From Mesocentrotus franciscanus (lineage: Eukaryota; Echinodermata; Echinoidea; Camarodonta; Strongylocentrotidae): a stretch of DNA of 64,000 nucleotides. The notes under the pieces are model-generated. The model had not been told where the DNA came from, ran no database searches, and saw only the letters and a list, made by a program, of their open reading frames with translations. The DNA lies in the NCBI GenBank assembly GCA_037976565.1, contig CP137674.1, positions 2,199,690 through 2,263,689 on the forward strand. The letters run 5' to 3'. Positions 43,988 to 57,710 of the stretch are shown here, piece by piece (position 1 is the first letter of the stretch; the number at the start of each line of letters is the position of its first letter). The position numbers and the translations under genes were made by a program.

Positions 43988-44487
43988 NNNNNNNNNNNNN
44001 NNNNNNNNNNNNNNNNNNNNNNNNNNNNNNNNNNNNNNNNNNNNNNNNNNNNNNNNNNNNNNNNNNNNNNNNNNNNNNNNNNNNNNNNNNNNNNNNNNNN
44101 NNNNNNNNNNNNNNNNNNNNNNNNNNNNNNNNNNNNNNNNNNNNNNNNNNNNNNNNNNNNNNNNNNNNNNNNNNNNNNNNNNNNNNNNNNNNNNNNNNNN
44201 NNNNNNNNNNNNNNNNNNNNNNNNNNNNNNNNNNNNNNNNNNNNNNNNNNNNNNNNNNNNNNNNNNNNNNNNNNNNNNNNNNNNNNNNNNNNNNNNNNNN
44301 NNNNNNNNNNNNNNNNNNNNNNNNNNNNNNNNNNNNNNNNNNNNNNNNNNNNNNNNNNNNNNNNNNNNNNNNNNNNNNNNNNNNNNNNNNNNNNNNNNNN
44401 NNNNNNNNNNNNNNNNNNNNNNNNNNNNNNNNNNNNNNNNNNNNNNNNNNNNNNNNNNNNNNNNNNNNNNNNNNNNNNNNNNNNNNN
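43988..44487. other. Assembly gap (run of about 500 N)
   Basis: An unsequenced run of a round length, placed between the hairpin-rich repeat that ends copy 1 and the start of copy 2. The open frames that cross it have no meaning. Confidence 0.99.
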
Positions 44488-44631
44488 AAAAATGTTAATG
44501 CTTTTTCCAGACCCTTTTTCACAAATATTTTCCACAGCTCTTTCAAAGCTTTCCAGAGCTAAATAACTCACTGTTCTTCAGTGTATTTTTTTCTTCACAA
44601 GTGGCACTATAAGAACTAAAAGACTGGATAC

Positions 44632-44892
44632 CTCTTATAATAAGTTTGATGAGACTGTATTTGAGTAGCGCTCTCTGGCCTGTCTGGAAGGTTCCATAAT
44701 AATCAGCATTCTCTGGTTGTACATCTACTATAGTGTATGAAAGGCCACCCATCTGAAGAGAAGAGAAGTCTGAGAAGCGTTGCCATTCTATCTCACTCTC
44801 ATTCACACCAACCAGATTCTCTACTGACAGTGTGATAGTATCTCCTATGTTAGCTCTCACTGTTACACGTCCTCCTGATGGCTCAAAGTCCC
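44632..44892 (-). CDS. RPTP exon 3, second copy (in frame)
   Basis: The same Ig-like exon as at 33,355-33,614 but with two Gs before GAC TTT, so that it joins exon 2 in phase as Arg-Asp-Phe. 261 nt, phase 1-1. This version restores the open frame of the gene model. Confidence 0.85.
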
Positions 44893-46135
44893 CTGATTAA
44901 AAAAAAACACATGATAAATAGTCAGCTTGTGAGGGATATTAGAATACATGTACATACCTTGGTCACACAAGAGGACATTGGAGTCCCATATCAACCAACA
45001 TAATAAGCCAGTCAACACCATCATTGATCATCATTGTAAATTCATTGCCATGATTACTCACAAATTTAGTAATGAAGTATCACTCTGTTCCATGGTACAG
45101 GATAGGTTATATTCGATATACTTTAATCCTTTCTGTTTTCATGGATGACTGAACATCAAGGATTCAAAGGGCCATGTCAAAGTCTCTTTATAGTTTGTAC
45201 CATGTTTGGGCGCTGCACTGGCATTTACACTAAAATCCTTATTAAATCTTGAACTTCATTTTGGCTTCAATGATTTATATTTTAGGCCAAATAACAAAAC
45301 TAACGTGTTTCGTCCGGCCTTTAAAAAAAAAAGGGGAAGGCGGGCATTACCATTTACGACAAAATGTATGACAAAACAAATGATTTGTATATTAAACTTT
45401 AGAAGCTATTTTAAAACAAAATGTTTATCACAGGCCTTTTTTTTTTTTTTGCTTTGATTTTTTTTTTTTTTGGGGGAGGGCTTTTTTGGGGGGTTTGTGG
45501 CTTTTTCAAAATAGCTAATATTTAAAAAAGGATCGGCAGCCAAAAAGGAAACAGGCGGGTACTAGAAACACACTATTTTGGTATTTGGCCTTACATGATT
45601 CAATTTATTTGTCTTTCCAAATAACAATAACAATAAAAACAACAACAATTACAGTAACAACAACAATAACAACAATTATAATAACAAACACTACCACTAC
45701 TAACTACTACTACTAATACTACTACTACCACTACCACTACTACTACTACTACTACTACTAACTTACTACTACCACTACCGCTACCACTACCACTACCACC
45801 ACTACAACTACCACTACTACTACTACCACTACCACTACTAACTACTAATACCACTACCACTACCACTACTACCACTACCACTACTACTACTAATACTACC
45901 ACTACTTACTACTACCACTACCACTACCGCTACCACTACCACTACCACTACCACTACCTACTAATGATAATAATAATTATTATTCATCTAGCAAAGACAA
46001 ATATAGTGTGTTGCAAAACTATGTTACCAGGTACTATTGTGGCAGGTACTCAAACCTTGTAGTTGTACCTTATATAAATCCACCATCCAGTAGCTTATTT
46101 ACAAGAATAGATAGATAGAGAGAAATCTAACTTAC

Positions 46136-46420
46136 TATTGACAGCATGAATGATAATGGTTGTGTCTTGACCATCTCCACCAGTCTCCATACCACTGAAT
46201 GCTCCCACTGCATTGATATTGTTTGTGCTTAGGAAGTCAAGTGTTGTTAGGTTATATACATAAATCGGGAATGTAGACAGGTCCCCCGATAATGGATCGA
46301 AGCCTAGCTCGACAGCTCGGTTAAGGGTGAAAGTTCCAGACTTTGTAAGGAAGGTAAACCTCGCTACCTGGCCAGCTCCATATGGTGTGGAAGTAACACC
46401 TATAATAGAAATGCTTTCAA
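46136..46420 (-). CDS. RPTP exon 2, second copy
   Basis: 285 nt, phase 1-1, with the same translation, acceptor and donor as 34,890-35,174. It lies within the large direct duplication. Confidence 0.8.
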
Positions 46421-49320
46421 CTGAGAACAAAAATAGTAAAATTTATAAGTATTTTTTTAAAAATTCATATTAGTAATATTATTACTTTATTTAAAACTCT
46501 GTGCAATAGATTGTTAAATTTTCCTAAAATTCATTGTGAGCTCCTAGTCATAGATGTACATGTACATATTGATCACTAGTCTTAAATGGTGAGCAACTAA
46601 TAGAGAAATATCACCAAATTAGTAGTTAAAGCCCAAGTCCACTCCAAAAATAACTTACTTTCAATAGAACCAGAAAAATCAGACAAACCAATCAAAAAAG
46701 TTTGAGCAAAATCGGATAACTAATAAGAAAGTTATGAATTTTTAATGACATGAAAAACTTTGAAAATCACTACACAAATTGGCAACTCACTCATGAGTCT
46801 GTGACGTATGGTCCTCACTATCCACTAATTATTTTCTTTATATTGATAATATAAATTTCCTATTTTCCCCTAAGAATCTTATTTCTTCACACCAGCATCC
46901 AAGTTAGATTGATAGTAATATGTTTTTGTGTGGATGCACTAATATAGAGTTTTTTTCCAGTTAAATCATGAAAAATGTGAATTTTGATAAACTATTTATA
47001 TAAAAATCAATAATTATGAAATACAATATTCAGAAAATAGTATCAATTCTTCAAAATTCATAAAAATTTTGTGAAATGTCATGCAAGCAATATGATACAA
47101 ATCATATAACCTGGGCAAAGGCATGGGAAATCAAGTTTTGGGGATAAAGGGAAATGGGATTAAACTATATAAAGCAATTGACAAATAGTGAGGACATGAC
47201 GTCAAAATCTGATAACCAAATTTGCAATTTGTGTAGTGATTTCCATTGTTTTATTAGTTTTACATACTTTTTCAAACATTCATAACTTTCTTATTAGTTA
47301 TCCGATTTTGCTCAAACATTTTTGATTGGTTAGTTTGCTTTTTCTGGTTCTATTAAAGGCAAGTTATTTTTGGAGTGGACTGATACTTTAACGTTTTAAT
47401 TTCACAGATAGGACATACATGACGTATTCATAAATTCCTGCAAAGTTCTACAGAATTTGATGTTGGCTGCAAAAGGGACATAGTGGGTGGTAAGCCGGGA
47501 CTAAGTCCAGACTAAACAAGAATTTTAGTTCACACTTCTATGGAATGCTAGGTTTCATCTTCCTCCTTCAATATTCATGACAAAGATAATCTACCAAAGA
47601 CTTTATTGAAAATCGGTTCATACTCATATTATCTTTTCTTCCCATTTCATTGCAAAATTAGTATTTTGGACACTTTTCATTGCAGGATTAAAATAATCTG
47701 TATAGGGTAAATGAGTTGGCAACAGGCACTCCATAAAAGTGTGAACTAGTTAAGCCAGGCTTAACTTAGTGCGCGTATTCGAATACCACCCAGTATCTTT
47801 AAGTTTGAAAAATTCTCATTTTCGTCATATTTAACTAATTAAGGTACAAACTTGCAAGTTTTACTAAAATGTTTGTTGATTTTTCTATTTTATGTGTGCA
47901 CCTATGCTGAGTGTCGTCACCTATATTATACAAATAATGAATGCTTATGAGTTAAATAGTGCGAATATTTTCATGAGTTGAATAGAATTAGCGTTATCTT
48001 TCAACAAATGAAAATATTTGCACTATTGAACGAATGAAAAACATTCATTATTTGTTTTATAACATCTTTCAACAAATTATGCTTTGCTCCTTATATTAAA
48101 GATAAATTAAAGTTGGATTCAGGCCTTCTCGATTACATTCAGATTGCCTTCATCAGATGCGTGCAGAGCACAATGGGATACATGCAGGGCAGAGAGTGTG
48201 TGTGTGTGCATTGTACGCAGTCTGCATATAACCAAAATGCACGGTCGTGCAATAGTATTATTTATTAAATATCACGTGACCAACAATCCTCCAATCAAAT
48301 GACAAGGATTTACTTAGGTGTTGTATAAAATGACCTATGTGTGAAATGCATCACCTGTTTAAAGCATGACATGTCAGTGCGTTATGTAATGTTATGTATT
48401 GACATTGCACTTGGACTTACATAAGCTTACGTAAGTGGGGCCCTCTCTCAAATTCAAAACAGCTGGAGCGTATCGGCCAATTAGAGCATGTAAACTCTCT
48501 GTACAGCGCTGAATGCGTAAAGTTCTACGTGTGCAGGTTAGGCCTTAGGGTTAGGTTTAGGGTTAGGTTTTAGGGTTAGTGTTAGGGTTAGAGTTAGGGT
48601 TAGGGATAGGGTTAGGCCTTATAGGGTTAGGGTTAGGGTAAAATGACCAAAAAAATGACCGTTTTTGCAGCGGGTCGAGTTGTCCCTGGTCGAGTTAGCC
48701 GGATCAATCTACATGTTTGTAGGCATAGCATAGGCCCTAGATCTAGACTACACATCACTCCAGCAAAGCATAGAGAGTCAATGCTAATGCGTATTGACCT
48801 CTAGCGCTGTACTATGTGCTAATAGGCAGCAATTTCACACGTGAATAGTCAACACACTTATAACACACAAATGCACACAATGAATACGATGTGGCTGATC
48901 GGCAAGTTTGACAGTAGACTCACATTCACAATTTGAATTTTTAAAATTATTCTTTCTAACATCGGTAAGTTGAAAAATTGTATTTTACTGCCATTTAGGT
49001 GTCATCAATTGTCACTTAAGTACCGATTTTCAGTGAAATCAGTTGAGTTTTGTACAGTGGTGTTTCTGATACACACATTTATCGTCAATCGCAAAATCAG
49101 AAAACAAAACTAAACATCAAGATCAGACCCCCTAAGGGCCCTAGGCCTACATGAAATCTAACCTTTGGGACCGTGCCGTAGCAATCGCCACTGGTTGTTG
49201 AAATCGTCAGTTGCGCCATTACATTAAACTCTCTGAATTTCAGTGAAAAAACGATAAAATCAACTTAGATTGAAACTATGTGTGAATTTTTTTAAATAAA
49301 AACTTGTGTAAGAAGTTTAC

Positions 49321-49390
49321 CTGGTACAAAGAATATCCAACTGCTCGAAATCAGTAAAAATATCACCCGGAAATGGAATACCGGAGCCAT
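49321..49390 (-). CDS. RPTP exon 1, second copy (signal peptide)
   Basis: Same 23-residue signal peptide, ATG context and CCAG|gtaaac donor as 38,099-38,168. In the assembled order the 5' end of the gene is therefore present twice: copy 2 exons 1-3, the gap, then copy 1 exons 1-3 and the rest. Confidence 0.78.
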
Positions 49391-52300
49391 GATTTTGGAT
49401 GCATTGTCCGTAGTTGAAGCTGGTAATATAACTTGAGATTCAGCTGCATCCTGCGCCTGCAAGCTGCATGCATGCAGTCTCAATATCTTGGTGTCGTTTT
49501 TTTTTTTTTGATAATCAGATTATCAGTGAAATTTGTATTTCATTGATAATATTATTATTGATTAAAACAAATTATTTAAAAAACAGTGAAAATATCGGCC
49601 GGGTTATATTACTCCATAACCGCGTCTAACAATATTTCATGCTTTCCCGTAATATTTATGAAAACATGGAGCAGATAATTCTCGTTAAACAAAGTAGATC
49701 TAGACTACGTATAATTGCATGGTAGTAATTGGCAAATATTTAAATTGATTTCCTTTATACATTCAGCAAAAGTTCATTCAAATTTCATTTTGCTATATAT
49801 AAAGGTCAGAATTGTGTAAAGGAGAGAGTAGCTAGGCTACATTTTATGGAATTGGTGTATTGATATATAAGCTTCCTGCATACAGCATATATGGTCGTGA
49901 TTCCCTTTAAAAACTATATTATGCGTCTACTTTTGTACATCCGTACGTTTCTTAATTAGATATGATAGAGAGCGAGAACAAAAAGAACTAACAGACCATT
50001 GTGATATTAAAAGAATTGGCACCGCAGGTTGTGAAAAGTTTATGCGTGAATAGAAAATGTATGATTTAAACATGAGGCGTACGGTACATGTTGTTATTAA
50101 CGGGCACATGTTTGCGTGGGCCAGCTGGCGCCTCTATTAGTTACCTTAGGCTTAATTAAAAAAAACTTTACAGCTTTTAAATATTAATTCCAGACGAGTG
50201 AACCGAGCGAGCACAAAGCGCAGTTTCATTTAAATACACTCTAGATAAAATTATAAAAATTAGATATTCTGCCGAAATCGCTGCCCGAATATAAGGATAC
50301 TTGGGTATCTCATCTTTGCCCGAATATTATAATTAGGTGACGATTGCCCAAATACGTAAGATAATTATGCACGTACCGGATGAAAGATAATGAGACGAAC
50401 AAGAAACAGCCAACTGCTATCATGAGGAAGGGATAGAAATATTGGAAATGATATGAAGGAGAATAAAGCGGAGAAAAGAAATTTAAAAGAAAATGAAATG
50501 AGTGCAATACAAAAAAAAAGATTAACCAAAATATCGTAGGCCTATAGCTATCTGGTTACTATATTTTGTTAGTTATCTGCCTTCATACGTGTTGGCTTTT
50601 ATTTCGCTATGTCTTTGCCACAGGATGGTCAAAAAAAAAAAGATCAATATACCGACTACTTCCTCATTGTGGTATCATGACAAAGCGTTTAATCCCCACT
50701 GGCCCAGTTTGTCTACCTCGGAGGGGGCGGGGGGCGGGGTGGGGCGCAAGTGATACCACAATGACAGTCTCATGAGATATCGGTCTCGTGAACCCTTTGT
50801 TTTTAAAGGTCAGATTGGAGAAACTAGAGACCGACATTGTGCGTTTTGTGGGAGTGTAGCCAGGATTACTTTGCAAACTTTCATCTTTACATGAAAAATG
50901 TTATTGCATGTTTAAACAGATTAATTTAAAGTATGTTTAATTGATATTGTGGGATCATCAAATCATGGATTTATGGCTCGGTGTAAAAAATAATGTCAGA
51001 GGAAAAAAAAAAAGAGGAAAAAATGTCAGAGGTAAAAATGCCAGAGGAAAAAATGTCAGAGGTAAAAATGTCAGAGGTAAAAATATATTTAATAAAGCAT
51101 GTTACAGGTTGAATATTGGTAATGGTTGTATATTAGGCTTATCGAAAGATATAACGAAGTATTCTCTGCAGTCATTAATTTCAGCGCTGCTTTATTTTCT
51201 TCTTTCTTTAACTTTTATTTACCTTTCTGCCCGAAATTGTGACTTTTGCCCGCCGAGAGGAGACGGGGTGTATCCTTCTTTGGGGCATAGTGACCCGGCT
51301 GCCTCCCCCTCATATGCCTTTGTCTAAGCAAGTGATACTGGTACACTGAGCAATTAACTTCTGGAAAAAAGAATGTCTAAAATCGAGTAGTTTGGCCATG
51401 AATTATAGGCCGAGTTGCGGCTCGATGGTGTAATCATTAAATAAAAAGAAAAGTCATCACAGCCTCCCCAAAAAAAGAGGATAAGCAAGTGATACTGGTA
51501 CACTGAGCAATTAACTTCTGGAAAAAGAATGTCTAAAATCGAGTAGTTTGGCCTTGAATTATAGGCCGAGTTGGGGCTCGATGGTGTAATCATTAAATAA
51601 AAGAAAAGTCATCACACACAGCCCCCAAAAAAAAAGAGGATAAGATATCACGCTGTGAGTCCTCCGCCCCCTCCACTTCACCGTCCCTTCTGAAGATTGA
51701 TTGACATTTTAACACCGTGGCAATGACTACTATAAAATGTAATTTCCTACAAATGCATATTTCCACAATTTCACTTTCTTGTGGGCTTGATACTTTGATA
51801 CTTTGATACTTTGATACAAAGCAGAAAGCCGCCCAGCATGTTACATCTAATGCTAACCGCACCATCACATTCCAGAGAAGCGCGCGCTTTGCAAAGAGGT
51901 GATCGTCATTCACTATTGCGGTATAAATAGTCTGGAGAACATAAATACGCAGCTCAGATACTCTGATCAAGGAGATATCTCCTTGCTCTGATACAAAGCA
52001 GAAAGCCGCCCATGTTACATCAAAATGATAATCGCACCATCATATTCCAGATAAGCGCGCTTAATTTGCAGTGGTTCTGTTTAAGCTACCGTCGTTCCAT
52101 AATTATTTGCTGTGAGAGATCAACTCTGAAATAGACAAATATTTATTCATGAGTAACATATCATAAACATAGTTTTACTGTACACATTAATAGCATCATG
52201 AGACTGCTTGTATACATGATAATATTGTTTGAAGGATATTTGGTGCAGGATTTATAAAAGGTGTGCGGGCATACACTGTACAGTTTCCAGCAGGTACATA

Positions 52301-55042
52301 TTCGTACAAGTCTACACATTAAACAAATGCATCATGAATTTGGCAGAAAACAAACAGTTGAAATTGAGGGACTTAAATTGTATTTCTCCCACGTTTCTTA
52401 ATCACAAACATGATGTTTTTATATAAAGTTACACAGTGTTATGGTCGAAAGCACATGACAAAATACCGGGGTATACGTAGATAATGTATGTCTCAACGTT
52501 TACCACTGTCTTGTAGGCCTACTATCTGACATTCTTCAAGCGAAGCTTTGATATTGTTTGTTAAACTTTTGTAATAAAGTATTGATGAGGGGGACAAAAC
52601 ATCCGGGTCTTTTTATTCATGTTTTCTTGTCATAACAGTCTTTGCTGGGATGGACATGAAGATGGGTCTAATTACTGAATTTGTGGAATTTCTGTGCGAT
52701 CTTTATAACTGATTCCCTGTTTTATCTCATTCAATCTTAATTTTCTATGTACTTAGGCCTACTTCCTCAAAACCAAATAAACATTAAAACATCAACCAAT
52801 TTAAAATATCGAAAAATGATAGAAATTAATATATGCAAACCTGATCACAAAATATAAGTTTCAAATTTATTTTCCACATTGTATTATCCTCAGGACATGT
52901 ACGAAGTACAACTACACAGTCATTTATAAAATATAATAGACTAGCCCAATAGCTTACGTATCGACATTTTGTGTGATAAAGTGCTGAGATATTATGACGG
53001 CACCAATTTTACCCCTACATTTTTGTATCTCTGACATTTTACCTCCGACATTTTACCTCTTACATTTTTTCCTCTTACATAATATTTTCCTCTGACATTT
53101 TTTCCTCTGACATTTTTACCTCTGACATTTTTACCTCTGACATTTTTTCCTCTGAAATTTTTTACCTGGCACCCGTTGCCCGGCGAATATAAGGTGACGA
53201 TTGCCCAAATACGTAAGATATACGTACACCTACTGAGGATCGGATGAAAGATATTGAGACGAACACGAAACAGCCAACTGCTATAGGAAGGGATAGAAAT
53301 ATCGGAAATGATATGAAGAAGAATAAAGCGGAGAAAAGAAATTTTAAAGAAAATGAAATGGGTGTAATAAAAAAAAGAGAGATTAACCAAAATATCGCAT
53401 AGGCCTAGCTATCACATGGTTGCTATATTTTGTTAGTTATTTGCCTTCATACGTGTTGGCTTCAATTCGCTATGTCTTTGCCACAGGATGGTCAAGATCA
53501 ATATACCTACTACTTCCTCGTTGTTGTATCATGACAAAGCGTTTCATCCGGCGCCAGTTTGTCAACCTCGGAGGCCGGGGGCGGGGCTGGGGGAGGAGGG
53601 GTGGGGGCAATGAGACCACAATGACAGTCTCATGAGCTGTCGGTCTCGTGAACCCTTTACAAAAAGGGTCAGATTGGAGACTTGAGAGACCGACATTGTG
53701 CGTTTTGTGGGCTGTAGCCAGGATATCACTTTGCAAACTTCCATCTTTACATGAAAAAAAATGGTATCGTTTAAATTAACAGATGAATTTAAAGTCTGTT
53801 TAATTGATTTTGTGTGATCATCAAATCATGGATTTATAAGCGATATACGTACATGTGTGTCGATTTTAAATGATAGTATCAGTTACGTAACAAAATGTCT
53901 ACATATATACCAGGAACTAAAAATGCAGTTTACTGGATTGTTCAACAATACAAAGGGATCATTATCGGCTAAAACAGTCAACAAGGACCTATACTTTCAT
54001 TGGGACATACATTATTTGTATGCATGCGCCTAAATCTTGTCCATATAATTGTTTTCCACTCCTTGTCAATTTTTTTTCTGCGATGTCTATATTCTGCATT
54101 TAACAGAACTCACCTTGTCAACACAGTGTCTTGTACATTTCGTCTTTGAATGTTACATGTTTATTTCACGATTATTACAATTTAATCATAAATCTCTATA
54201 ACCGAAACGTTAGGGACCTAACTTAAAGGTGGTGTGTCTCTTTTAATTGCATATACAGACTGAAAATATAGACTTGTGTGAATCCTATGGTGAACAAGAG
54301 ATAATACCAACTAATTAAAAACTCCCCTGAAAAGATTAGAACTGGCAATTGCCTTTATGTTGAATTATATCGACCGTTCTGTGCAAGTTCAAGTTCAAGT
54401 TCATTTCAAGATCATTTATTCAAAACCACACAAAACATGATATAATCTTTTAAATAGAAAAGAGACTGGTAATAGTACATTAAACGACATATTAACTTGA
54501 TTACATCACATAATGAATGATCTTAGGACCCCTTTAGAAGCTAAGCTTGTGAGCGGGGCCCTATATAGTCAACAAAATACATACATTAACAATATGGCTA
54601 TAGGTGAATAAAAAGAATGTAACGTGATATTCAAGGGATGGAAATACTAAGCTACAGAATATAGAACACACATAATACTCTCACACACGCACACACACTA
54701 ACACACATACACAGCAAACACACTGCACGGTTATGCGTAGAAAATAGTCTGATTTTCAGACGCTTGTACCGTATGGTCGTACGTTTTGTGCTGCGCAAAG
54801 ATTCAATCAGTTTAATTATTGATGTGTAAAATTGACTCTTTACACCTAATTTATGTATGTTAAATTATTACCAAAGGAAAAAAGAAGTCAGTCAGTCACT
54901 CAATATATAGTGTCTAACAGTGAAGTCTAGAACTTGAGTAAACGGGTTTCCTTGCATAATTTGAATACTAGGACACTGCTAACGTTTACATTAGTTATTC
55001 ACAGATAGGACATACGTGTATGGCAAGCCCTTTGTGTAAAAA

Positions 55043-55310
55043 CTAGATAAACTCTGTTTATCTCAGATAAACTCAGTTTATCAACAGATAAACACAGTTT
55101 ATCAGAAAAACTCAGTTTATCAATGATAAACTCACTTTATCAACAGATAAACACAGTTTATCTCAGATCAGTTAACAGATAAACACAGTTTATCTCAGAT
55201 AAACTCAGTTAACAGATAAACACAGTTTATCAGAAAAACTCAGTTTATCAATGATAAACTGAGTTTATCTGAGAAAAACAGAGTTTATCAGTTGATAAAC
55301 TCAGTTATTC
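55043..55310. repeat. Palindromic GATAAACTCAGTTTATC repeats, second copy
   Basis: About 14 short units of GATAAAC(T/A)CA in both orientations, able to form multiple hairpins. The counterpart in copy 1 is cut off by the assembly gap. Confidence 0.92.
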
Positions 55311-55880
55311 AAGCCTTGTCAGTAGTGGGCGCTATAGACCTTTGACTGACGTGCAATGCACATAGCATGCACAACATTTCGGCGCTATATAGCCTGCGGT
55401 GGCACATTGTACCTACTCACTGTGTACTATATGCTGCTGGTGGCGCGCACATGTACCGGCCGCGTCTTATTTTTTCGTACCACGGCGAGCCCAGATTCCT
55501 ATAATTTCATGAATATTCATTACGCAGGGTCGGGGAAAGTCTCGATTCTCTTGAATATTCATGTATGATCGAGGCGGGAACTATCCTACATAGTAGCATG
55601 CGCAGCATCGAATATTGTGTGTAACACGTTGGATTAATGGTATAAAACGACATTAGAAAAGCAATGTCATGGTCATTTAGATCATAATACAGTCATAAAT
55701 GCTGTGTTTAATTATTAATAAATGCAACAAAAAAAAAGCCAGTAGACAAGATATAGCATATATTTCAAGCAAGAGTAAAATGATTGTTCTCTTAATGATA
55801 GGCAATTTATGAGTACTTTTCCGAGGTCAAGTTGAATCAGTAGTTCTTTTTATGAACTTGGGAAAATAATCAGTTCTAGG
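55311..55880. other. Unique sequence between repeats
   Basis: No supported gene. A short segment is GC-richer (about 55,330-55,620) but shows no exon-like frame. Confidence 0.5.
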
Positions 55881-55883
55881 TTC

Positions 55884-56540
55884 GCTTGTTTAAATATTAC
55901 AAGCAGAGGTTGAATTTTGGTATTGAATATGTGATACAGTATAAACATATGAGTTAAGTTCAATTAGCAAATGTGAATTTGATAAAACTAGATTTGACGT
56001 TTTATTCTTTAGACTGGGTCGTAGTGACAATTCAATCTGTATAAAATAAATAACAAGAATAGGCCTACATATTTACAGACATTTAGCAAAAATAAATACC
56101 TGTGTATTGCACTTAGTATTTCTATGATCTATGCTTAACTGCATAATATTACCACTGAATAATTACTTTAGTGCCTGCATGATGTGTCGTTTCACACACT
56201 ATGTACCTGTCATAATAAATAACTTATGAAATCAAACTCTATAGCTACGTACTTCATCCTCGTAATTCTTTCGTATTAAACGAATAAGGATTTATTTGTG
56301 ACACACACTTTGCTATATTCGTTCTCACCAATTCTAACCGGATTAAATAACTGCTTTCTTTCCTAAGCATCAAATAAACACACTTGTTCAATACTTGATA
56401 ACCAAAGGGACAAAACTAAGTCACTATATACAAGCAGTGTATCAAAGTCACCTTTGCCGATTGAATTTAACTCATGTTTATAATAATGTATCACATATTC
56501 AATACCAAAATTCAACCTCTGCTTGTCATATTTAAAAAGG
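55884..56540. mobile_element. Foldback element with about 85-bp arms
   Basis: CAAGCAGAGGTTGAATTTTG and GGTATTGAATATGTGATACA on the left (55,899 onward) are inverted at 56,465-56,530. Arms are about 90% alike by eye. Interior about 480 bp, non-coding. Confidence 0.85.
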
Positions 56541-56569
56541 AAACAGTAGTAGTGAGCCAAAAAAATAAT

Positions 56570-56735
56570 AATTTTGGCACCCGAAAAAAATTCCCTCCGA
56601 GAAGGGTAATTTTTTCGAACGCCACCCCTTGGGCGCCAGGGTAGTAAGCACAATTTTTATTTTTGGCACCCGAATTTTTTTCCTTACGGGAAGGGTGATT
56701 TTTTCTTCCACCGCCACCCCCCTGGGCGCCACGGG
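56570..56735. repeat. Two 92-bp tandem units
   Basis: Each unit starts TTTTGGCACCCGAA and runs through GAAGGGT(A/G)ATTTTTTC to GGGCGCCA. The copies are diverged. The minus-strand frames here have no recognisable content. Confidence 0.8.
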
Positions 56736-57107
56736 AGGGCCCATCTGACAGATGATGTCACAAGGGAATGAGATCTGGAGGTTTTTTGGGTGGAGCTTAG
56801 CAAGTTTGAAAAACAAATATTTCAAAAAATATTTAAAAATCTATGAAACACATTCAGAAGTTTAATCAAAATATGAGATGTATGCAGGACTACACACCAA
56901 CAGGAATAAACTTGTATTTGGATGGCATGGGCCCTTTAAGGGGGCAAAACTGGTTTGTTACCATCCCCCTTTTAAACGCGATTTGCATACCATAAGTAAG
57001 CATACACAACATCCCCCATGCCCTCTCGATTTTCGGAATTGTCCCCCCCCCCCTTTATAAAATCCTTGATCCGTCCCTGGTCGTCGGTCCAGGGGCGTCG
57101 GGCATTG

Positions 57108-57710
57108 GTCTTTAATTAAAGGGAAATCCAACCTTGATAGCAAACTTGTCTGGAATAAAGAAAAAAAATCAAAGAAGCATTCTGATGAAAGTTTGAATGA
57201 AATCGGAAAAAATTAGAAAGTTACACATTTTTGAAAGTTGCAATCACTATAGGTATGGGCCCCTTCAAATTGGCTTACTTGATAATGTCTATGTGATGTA
57301 GTGGCGGACAACTTTCCCATTTGCTCTAATAGACAAAAGGGCAAAAATTTCAACTTTTCATAAATGTATGAATCGCAATGGTCTTTTCTTTATAGAGGAC
57401 CTGTAATAATTAATGTACTCTCCATGATATATTTTGAGTAGTGCTCCGAGGGTGAAAGCACTTGGGAGAAAAACGGAAATAAGTGATATTTTCTACACGA
57501 CAAACGGGAGAGTAATCAGTCACTACGTCACAATCCACTGACAAAATTGCCGATTTGAGATTCGCATAGCTATAGAGATCTCAAATTTCAAACACTCATA
57601 ACTTTCTTAATAGTGGTCCGATTTATTTCAAACTTTCGCCATTCTGTTTCTCTGATTTTTCCTGCTTTCAATCAAATGAACTTATTAGAAGGGTTGGATT
57701 GCCCTTTCAT
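57108..57710. mobile_element. Foldback element related to M3
   Basis: Left arm TTAAAGGGAAATCCAACCTT, then GAAAGTTTGAATGAAATCGG and TAGAAAGTTACAC. The right arm is its inverse, with CATAACTTTCTTAATAGTGG and GAAGGGTTGGATTGCCCTTT. The order of motifs along the arms is that of the element at 35,381. The LINE tail abuts its right end. Confidence 0.8.

Larger units (their letters stand above)
44488..55210. repeat. Large direct duplication, second copy
   Basis: Second copy of 33,210-43,987. It starts immediately after the N run in the middle of the sequence matching 33,210. Every element in copy 1 recurs here: the ACT/ACC triplet array 45,625-45,985, foldbacks 46,627-47,395 and 47,487-47,795, telomere-like tract 48,536-48,640, TU-like arrays 50,995-51,085 and 53,015-53,165, LINE tail 54,375-54,600 and hairpin repeats 55,043-55,310. 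Confidence 0.95.

Noticed and set aside
43974..44571. Open frames crossing the N run
   Set aside because: No sequence information; created by treating N as sense codons.
45600..45902. Val/Gly/Ser-rich minus-strand frame
   Set aside because: Translation of the ACT/ACC triplet array, with a counterpart in copy 1 that has stops.
56363..57143. Overlapping minus-strand frames around the GGCGCC repeats
   Set aside because: They cross a 92-bp tandem repeat and foldback arms; no splice or domain evidence.
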